NCBI RefSeq assembly: GCF_000020565.1
Contig: NC_010830.1
Span: 1,096,001 to 1,160,000, forward strand
DNA from: Candidatus Amoebophilus asiaticus 5a2
GTDB taxonomy: Bacteria; Bacteroidota; Bacteroidia; Cytophagales; Amoebophilaceae
DNA: 64,000 bases
Direction: 5' to 3'
Shown: positions 59,617 to 64,000 of the stretch, piece after piece
Position numbering within the stretch: position 1 is the stretch's first letter
How the letters are laid out: the number at the start of each line of letters is the position of its first letter
Notes under the pieces: model-generated
What the model was told of the DNA's origin: nothing
The model's input: only the letters and a program-made list of their open reading frames with translations
Database searches by the model: none
Program-made: the position numbers and the translations under genes

Positions 59617-62214
59617 ATGCTTTCCAAAAAAGTGCCTATTAAAAGGTCCTTATTTCCATTTTTACGGTTACTTCTTAGCCTGCTTGTATTATACAATATC
59701 ATAGCCTGTGGCTGCGGAAAATCTCATAAGCATAATAAAAACAACAAAGGTGAACCAAACCAAGATATAGCTTCTACTAATCAAGACCGTGACAGGCGCT
59801 TAAATATGGAAGTATTTCCTATAAGGTTAGATGGGAATAATAAACAAGTCACAGCTACATTTATACTAACAGATAATGATAAGGTAGTAGATTTAAAACA
59901 ATATAAATTAAGAGTAAAGTTAGTAGAAAGCGGCAGTACCATAAACTATAAAGATGGCAGCAATACACTAAGAATTATAACTGATAAAGTAGAAAAAAAT
60001 TTAACTCATTTTTTTTCAATAGCCGAACTTAAGCCTAATGAAGCACCATTAAAACTCTCTTTTGATATTGTTCCTAGTACAGAAGCTACTTCTGTAAGTA
60101 TAGTATTCAAGTTGTTCGATAAGGATAGTGCTAAGCTAAAAGAGTACCCTATTAGCTGGAACAAGGAAGCAGCAAGGTCCGGAGGATTAAAAATTAATAA
60201 GTTAGCCTATGAGCAAGCTAACAGTAGGGTTGTCTGTAGTATACAGAACAATAGCAAAGAATTGGTTAAGGATGTTCAATTGCGTTATACCAATATCAGC
60301 CAAGATACTATTGGTAAGACCGTTGTGCTGGACAACCAACAGGTAGGAGTTGTCAACTTTACAAGTATAGCTCCACAGGGTTTAACAGAAGACCAAATTT
60401 TGCCTATAGACTTTAAATCAGCTATTAAAGCTACATTTAGGTTTGAAGTGTTACATCAAGGCAAAGTAGTAGAAAATGCAGTGGAAGAAAAAGAATTTGA
60501 TTATAAAGAAGCTCTGTTAAAGTTAGTAGCAGTTGGACCTACCTCATTAATTGGAAAAGATAAGACAATTCGGTTAAGGATAGAAAAGGAAGCTAGTAGT
60601 AGTAATATAGACGTTAGCAAGCTAGAATTAAGGCTCATACAGCATACAACAAGTGATGCATACCTAGACTATAATGGAAAAGCTAGTATAGTAGTACCAG
60701 GTAGTGAGTTAAATATTACAGGCGATAATATAATTCTTGTTATCCAACCCTCTACTGCTGTACAAGCATCATTTGAATTACACCTAGTGTACGCACCTCG
60801 TGTATTAGATAAACAACCATTTACATGGCGAATGGATGGCGCCCAAGCTAATAAGATGCTTTTGGAAGCTGCAGCAGCAGGTAACGAGAAAAAAATCGAG
60901 GAATTGTTACAAATTCCAGAGATTGATATAAATATTAAAAATGAGAATGAGGAAACTCCTTTGCATGAGGCTGCTAAAAGTAACAATTCAGCAGTTATTA
61001 AATTACTCTTAGACCAGGAAAATATTCAAGTAAATCACAAAGATAAACAAGGGTATACACCATTAAGTATCGCAGTTGAACAAAATAGCAGATTGGCTAC
61101 TTTAGCCCTGTTGCAAGTAGAAGGAATTGATATAAATACAAAAAATAAATGGGGTAATAGCCCTCTTCATTTAGCAATTCAAAAAGATAACCAAGAATTA
61201 GTTGAAGATTTAATAGCTAAAGGAGCCAATGTAAACGCTACCAATAATTATGGTATTACCCCTTTGCACATAGCTACTAAAGTAGCTAATACAAGAAATG
61301 TCGCATTGTTGTTAGCCGAAGGAGCTAATATAAATAGGATGGATGAAAAGGGAAATACGTCTTTACATATAGCTGTTGAAAAAGGAAAAGAGCAAGTGCT
61401 AGAGCTACTATTAGCTACCAGAGCAAATGTAAAAATGATAGATAAACGTGGACTTACTCCACTACATAAAGCTGCTTTAGCAAGCAATAAATTAGCAATC
61501 CAAGCATTATTAGCTAGAAAAGCAGAGGTAAATGCTGAGGATATGCATGGTAATACTCCTCTTCATAAAGCAGTTGAAAAAGGAGATAAAGAAGCTATAC
61601 AAGCTTTATTAGCAGTAAAAGAGATTAAATTATATGCAAAAGATAATGATGGTAATACTCCATTACATATAGCAGTTTTAAAAGGCAATGAGGAAGCAGT
61701 TACAGCTTTATTAGATAAAGGTGTAAAGGTAAATGTTAAAGATAAATATAATAATATGCCTTTGCATATAGCCGCACAAAAAGGTAATGTGTCAATTATT
61801 AAAAAACTCATAAAAAAGAGAGAAGGTATAAATGCTAAAGATGCTATGGGTTACACGCCGTTACATATGGCTATCTATTATGATCATCCAGCAATTGTTG
61901 AATTGCTACTTAAAAAGCAAGCCAGGCGAGATATAAAGGATGCACAAGGAGAGACAGTAGTTGATCTGGTTCGGCGATCTACCAATGAGGAAATAAAAAG
62001 ATTATTTGCTAAAAATAGGGAAGGCCTAAATGATAAAGATGCTATGGGTTACACGCCAGCTACTTATCATGATCATCCAGCAATTGACAAATTGTTACCT
62101 AAAAAGCAAGCTGATCGAAATATAAAGGATGAACAAGAAGAAACAGAAGTTGACCTGGTTTGGCGATCTGTCAATGAAGAAATGGAAGGATTATTTGGTA
62201 TTACAACTCCTTAA
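59617..62214 (+). CDS. Ankyrin-repeat lipoprotein with N-terminal beta modules
   Basis: 865 aa. Lipoprotein signal with the lipid Cys in NIIACGCG (about residue 31). Three beta-rich modules follow: about 64-190 ending ISWNKE, 195-295, and 300-405 ending FTWRMDG, the same family as the gene at 2862 and the gene at 63428. Then about twelve ankyrin repeats (about 410-800) with standard TPLHxA cores. The end is a tandem duplicate of ~65 residues (DAMGYTPLHMAIYYDHPAI... and DAMGYTPATYHDHPAI...) whose second copy is eroded. Surface or periplasmic, presumably binding proteins; an effector role is possible but not shown. Confidence 0.85.
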   Translation: MLSKKVPIKRSLFPFLRLLLSLLVLYNIIACGCGKSHKHNKNNKGEPNQDIASTNQDRDRRLNMEVFPIRLDGNNKQVTATFILTDNDKVVDLKQYKLRVKLVESGSTINYKDGSNTLRIITDKVEKNLTHFFSIAELKPNEAPLKLSFDIVPSTEATSVSIVFKLFDKDSAKLKEYPISWNKEAARSGGLKINKLAYEQANSRVVCSIQNNSKELVKDVQLRYTNISQDTIGKTVVLDNQQVGVVNFTSIAPQGLTEDQILPIDFKSAIKATFRFEVLHQGKVVENAVEEKEFDYKEALLKLVAVGPTSLIGKDKTIRLRIEKEASSSNIDVSKLELRLIQHTTSDAYLDYNGKASIVVPGSELNITGDNIILVIQPSTAVQASFELHLVYAPRVLDKQPFTWRMDGAQANKMLLEAAAAGNEKKIEELLQIPEIDINIKNENEETPLHEAAKSNNSAVIKLLLDQENIQVNHKDKQGYTPLSIAVEQNSRLATLALLQVEGIDINTKNKWGNSPLHLAIQKDNQELVEDLIAKGANVNATNNYGITPLHIATKVANTRNVALLLAEGANINRMDEKGNTSLHIAVEKGKEQVLELLLATRANVKMIDKRGLTPLHKAALASNKLAIQALLARKAEVNAEDMHGNTPLHKAVEKGDKEAIQALLAVKEIKLYAKDNDGNTPLHIAVLKGNEEAVTALLDKGVKVNVKDKYNNMPLHIAAQKGNVSIIKKLIKKREGINAKDAMGYTPLHMAIYYDHPAIVELLLKKQARRDIKDAQGETVVDLVRRSTNEEIKRLFAKNREGLNDKDAMGYTPATYHDHPAIDKLLPKKQADRNIKDEQEETEVDLVWRSVNEEMEGLFGITTP

Positions 62215-62453
62215 AGTAGTGTTTTAAAGGTAATATAGTGATTTTAAATAGTAGTATGTTTTCTTTTCTTGCATAGGTTACTGCTAATTCAGATACTTTT
62301 TGCCCTAAAAAAACCATGTGTACGGATCACACGCAATAATATAGTTCCGTAATGGTATGTAAATAACTTCTGAATTAAAGTGATGGCTTATATGTACTTT
62401 AAAAAGCTTTTCGAATTTCTAAAGTTAAGTTTTAAAATTTATATAGCTAACTA

Positions 62454-63296
62454 AGGCGTGTCAACAATTAAAAAAGAGTATGTAAAATTAGATATAAGAG
62501 AGGAGAATAGTGTAGTAGAGGTATTATGATCTAATAATAATAGGTTTATATGCGAGGCTATGCACTAACAGACCAGCAATGGGAAAAGACAAAGGCCTTT
62601 TGCCAGACAGAGCAGAAACAGTAGTACCAACAGCTGATAATAGTTGAGGCAATGCTATACCGTTACCGCGCTGTTATATTTTGGCGTGATTTACCTGAAG
62701 GCTTTGGAGCTTTTAGAGTGGCTCATATACGTTACGCTAGATAGAGTAAAAAGGGTGTTTGGCAAAAAGTATTTGAGATTCTTTCACAAGAGAGCGATAA
62801 TACATATCACATGCTTGATTCTACTATTGTTAAATTCCATCAGCAGCATAGCGGGGAAAAAGCCTTAACAAACAAGCGATCGGCCACAGTCGAGCAGGAT
62901 TGAGCACAGAAATACATGTATTATGTGATGGAAAAGGAAGGCGTATTGCCTTTCACCTAACAGGTGGAGAGATACATGATTTGCAAGGAGCCGATATATT
63001 AGTGGAGAAAGTAAATGCATCTGCTTTATTGGCTGATAAGGATTATTATGCACAAAAGAGAGTCTTAGCTAGCTTACAAGAGAGCAATCGTGTAGTAGTC
63101 ATACCATCTAAAACCAATCACAAAAACAAGGGATATTATGATAGATCTATCAATGGAGGTACTTAATAGATCATTACTTTGCTCACTTAAAGCAATATAG
63201 GGCTATAGTCACGTGCTATAATAGGCTAGCGATCAACTTTTCAGGTGGTATTTATTTGGATGCTTCTTCTTTGTGGACTATTTGTTGACACGCCCT
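62454..63296 (+). mobile_element. Dead IS5-type element
   Basis: Ends AGGCGTGTCAACAA and TTGTTGACACGCC are inverted copies, flanked by CTA on both sides. About 843 bp. The transposase inside is broken by several stops and frameshifts. Confidence 0.8.
62550..63290 (+). pseudogene. IS5-type transposase, multiply broken
   Basis: Recognisable pieces in order: MRGYALTDQQWEKTKAFCQ, then LYRYRAVIFWRDLPEGFGAF, MLDSTIVKFHQQHSGEKA (first Asp), TEIHVLCDGKGRRIAFHLTGGE, ALLADKDYYA (second Asp), and at the end HLKQYRAIVTCYNRLA. They lie in different frames with internal stops, so it is an old, inactive copy. Confidence 0.8.
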
Positions 63297-63427
63297 AGGT
63301 AGATATAAATTACTCTGGGTATATTTTATTAACGTACTTGTATAAGTAAGTAATTAGCAAGATTTATTAGTTTTGCATTAAGCAGCAAATATATGTTGCT
63401 TATTAATGATCTATTCTAAACCACACA

Positions 63428-64000
63428 ATGTTGAAGCAATTTAGTCTTAAAAAGCATGCATACTGCTTTTCTGTATTTCTTATTGGGTTATTAGGGGTGT
63501 TAAATCTTGTTTCTTGTGGTTGTGGTAATGATGATCTTCCTTCTCAATCAAAAAAACGAATTCCAACCCAACTTAAAAGGGAACAGCAAGATGATGGGGG
63601 ACTAATCATGGATGTTCCTTCAACAAGCCTAGAGGGAATCGAAAAAATCACAGCAATTACATTTAAATTAAAAGGAGATAAAAAAGCAATATTAGCAAAC
63701 TATACAATAGCTATAACCTCTGTATACTCAACTAATTCCATAGTACAAAAGAAGCTTTATGAAACAAAAACCGTTGCAGATTTTTGTTTAGCTACAGAAC
63801 TTACACCTAGCCAAAACATATTAAAAATTCCATATAAAGTTGTTGAAGATGATAAAAAATTTGACCTTGTTACTGTAGAATTTAAATTGACAGATAACAA
63901 AGGGAGTGTTCCTACCACACGCAATGTTACTTGGAAAAAGGGAGTAGTTCCAGAAGTTCAGTTAAAGCTTGCTAAGTTGGTTTACAACCAAGCTAATGGC
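63428..64000 (+). CDS. Modular lipoprotein, N-terminal part (runs off the window)
   Basis: The 191 visible residues start with a lipoprotein signal (FLIGLLGVLNLVSCGCG, lipid Cys about residue 31). One module of the family seen at 2862 and 59617 follows (about 58-168: LIMDVPSTSLEGIEKITAITF to NVTWKKG), then the beginning of a second (VQLKLAKLVYNQANG). The gene continues past the right edge; ankyrin repeats could follow, as in its neighbour at 59617. The two genes are separated only by the dead IS5-type element and probably arose by duplication. Confidence 0.75.
   Translation, partial: MLKQFSLKKHAYCFSVFLIGLLGVLNLVSCGCGNDDLPSQSKKRIPTQLKREQQDDGGLIMDVPSTSLEGIEKITAITFKLKGDKKAILANYTIAITSVYSTNSIVQKKLYETKTVADFCLATELTPSQNILKIPYKVVEDDKKFDLVTVEFKLTDNKGSVPTTRNVTWKKGVVPEVQLKLAKLVYNQANG

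Overview
The window looks like the chromosome of an obligate intracellular, amoeba-associated Bacteroidota, most like Candidatus Amoebophilus/Amoebophilaceae. That is inferred from gene content, not from a search. The signs are low GC; many lipoproteins starting with an 'LQSCG'-type lipobox; eukaryote-type domains (ankyrin, Sel1/TPR, F-box, OTU, leucine-rich repeats); Bacteroidetes-type conjugation genes (traG/J/K/M/N); and very heavy insertion-sequence (IS) load with many broken genes. Housekeeping genes are few: M32 carboxypeptidase, ABC-2 exporter pair, Mrp/ApbC ATPase, CCA-adding enzyme and RsmH.

Layout. 1-8 kb: carboxypeptidase, a modular lipoprotein with a decayed downstream part, an ABC exporter and Mrp. 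8-14 kb: IS200, an ankyrin lipoprotein, cca and a Toprim-like protein. 14-30 kb: a dismembered conjugative element (traG', traJ-like, a signal-peptide protein, traK, traN, a VirD4-type coupling protein, and traM split by IS200). One ankyrin/F-box gene lies across it, spanning about 6 kb and broken by a frameshift, a 178-bp MITE-like element and an IS5-type element that itself carries a nested IS481-type element. 30-34 kb: a candidate rod-shaped RNA, then a sodium/solute symporter + degenerate kinase + RelA/SpoT-type HD gene split in an A9 run. 34-46 kb: two giant Sel1-repeat lipoproteins, one with two OTU-like protease domains, sharing N-terminal and C-terminal modules. Between them sit an HTH regulator and an Rpn-type nuclease.

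46-57 kb: an IS/plasmid-derived island. Two nearly identical, directly repeated IS6-family copies (46652-47487 and 54441-55276) bracket a zinc-knuckle retroelement-Gag-like fragment, a complete lasso-peptide cluster (48351-52877), a serine-recombinase scrap and an IS982 element. The outer flanks are a truncated PIN toxin and two fragments of plasmid replication initiators. The lasso cluster has a 59-aa precursor, a fused RRE/transglutaminase-like leader peptidase, an asparagine-synthetase-like cyclase and an ABC exporter. The predicted 20-residue core carries a Gly1-Glu8 macrolactam. It is the most exciting system here: a compact antimicrobial or signalling RiPP pathway in a host-restricted symbiont, on a likely mobile unit.

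57-64 kb: IS3 remnant, a GC-rich patch, a broken small lipoprotein, rsmH, an 865-aa ankyrin lipoprotein, a dead IS5-type element, and the start of another modular lipoprotein running off the window.
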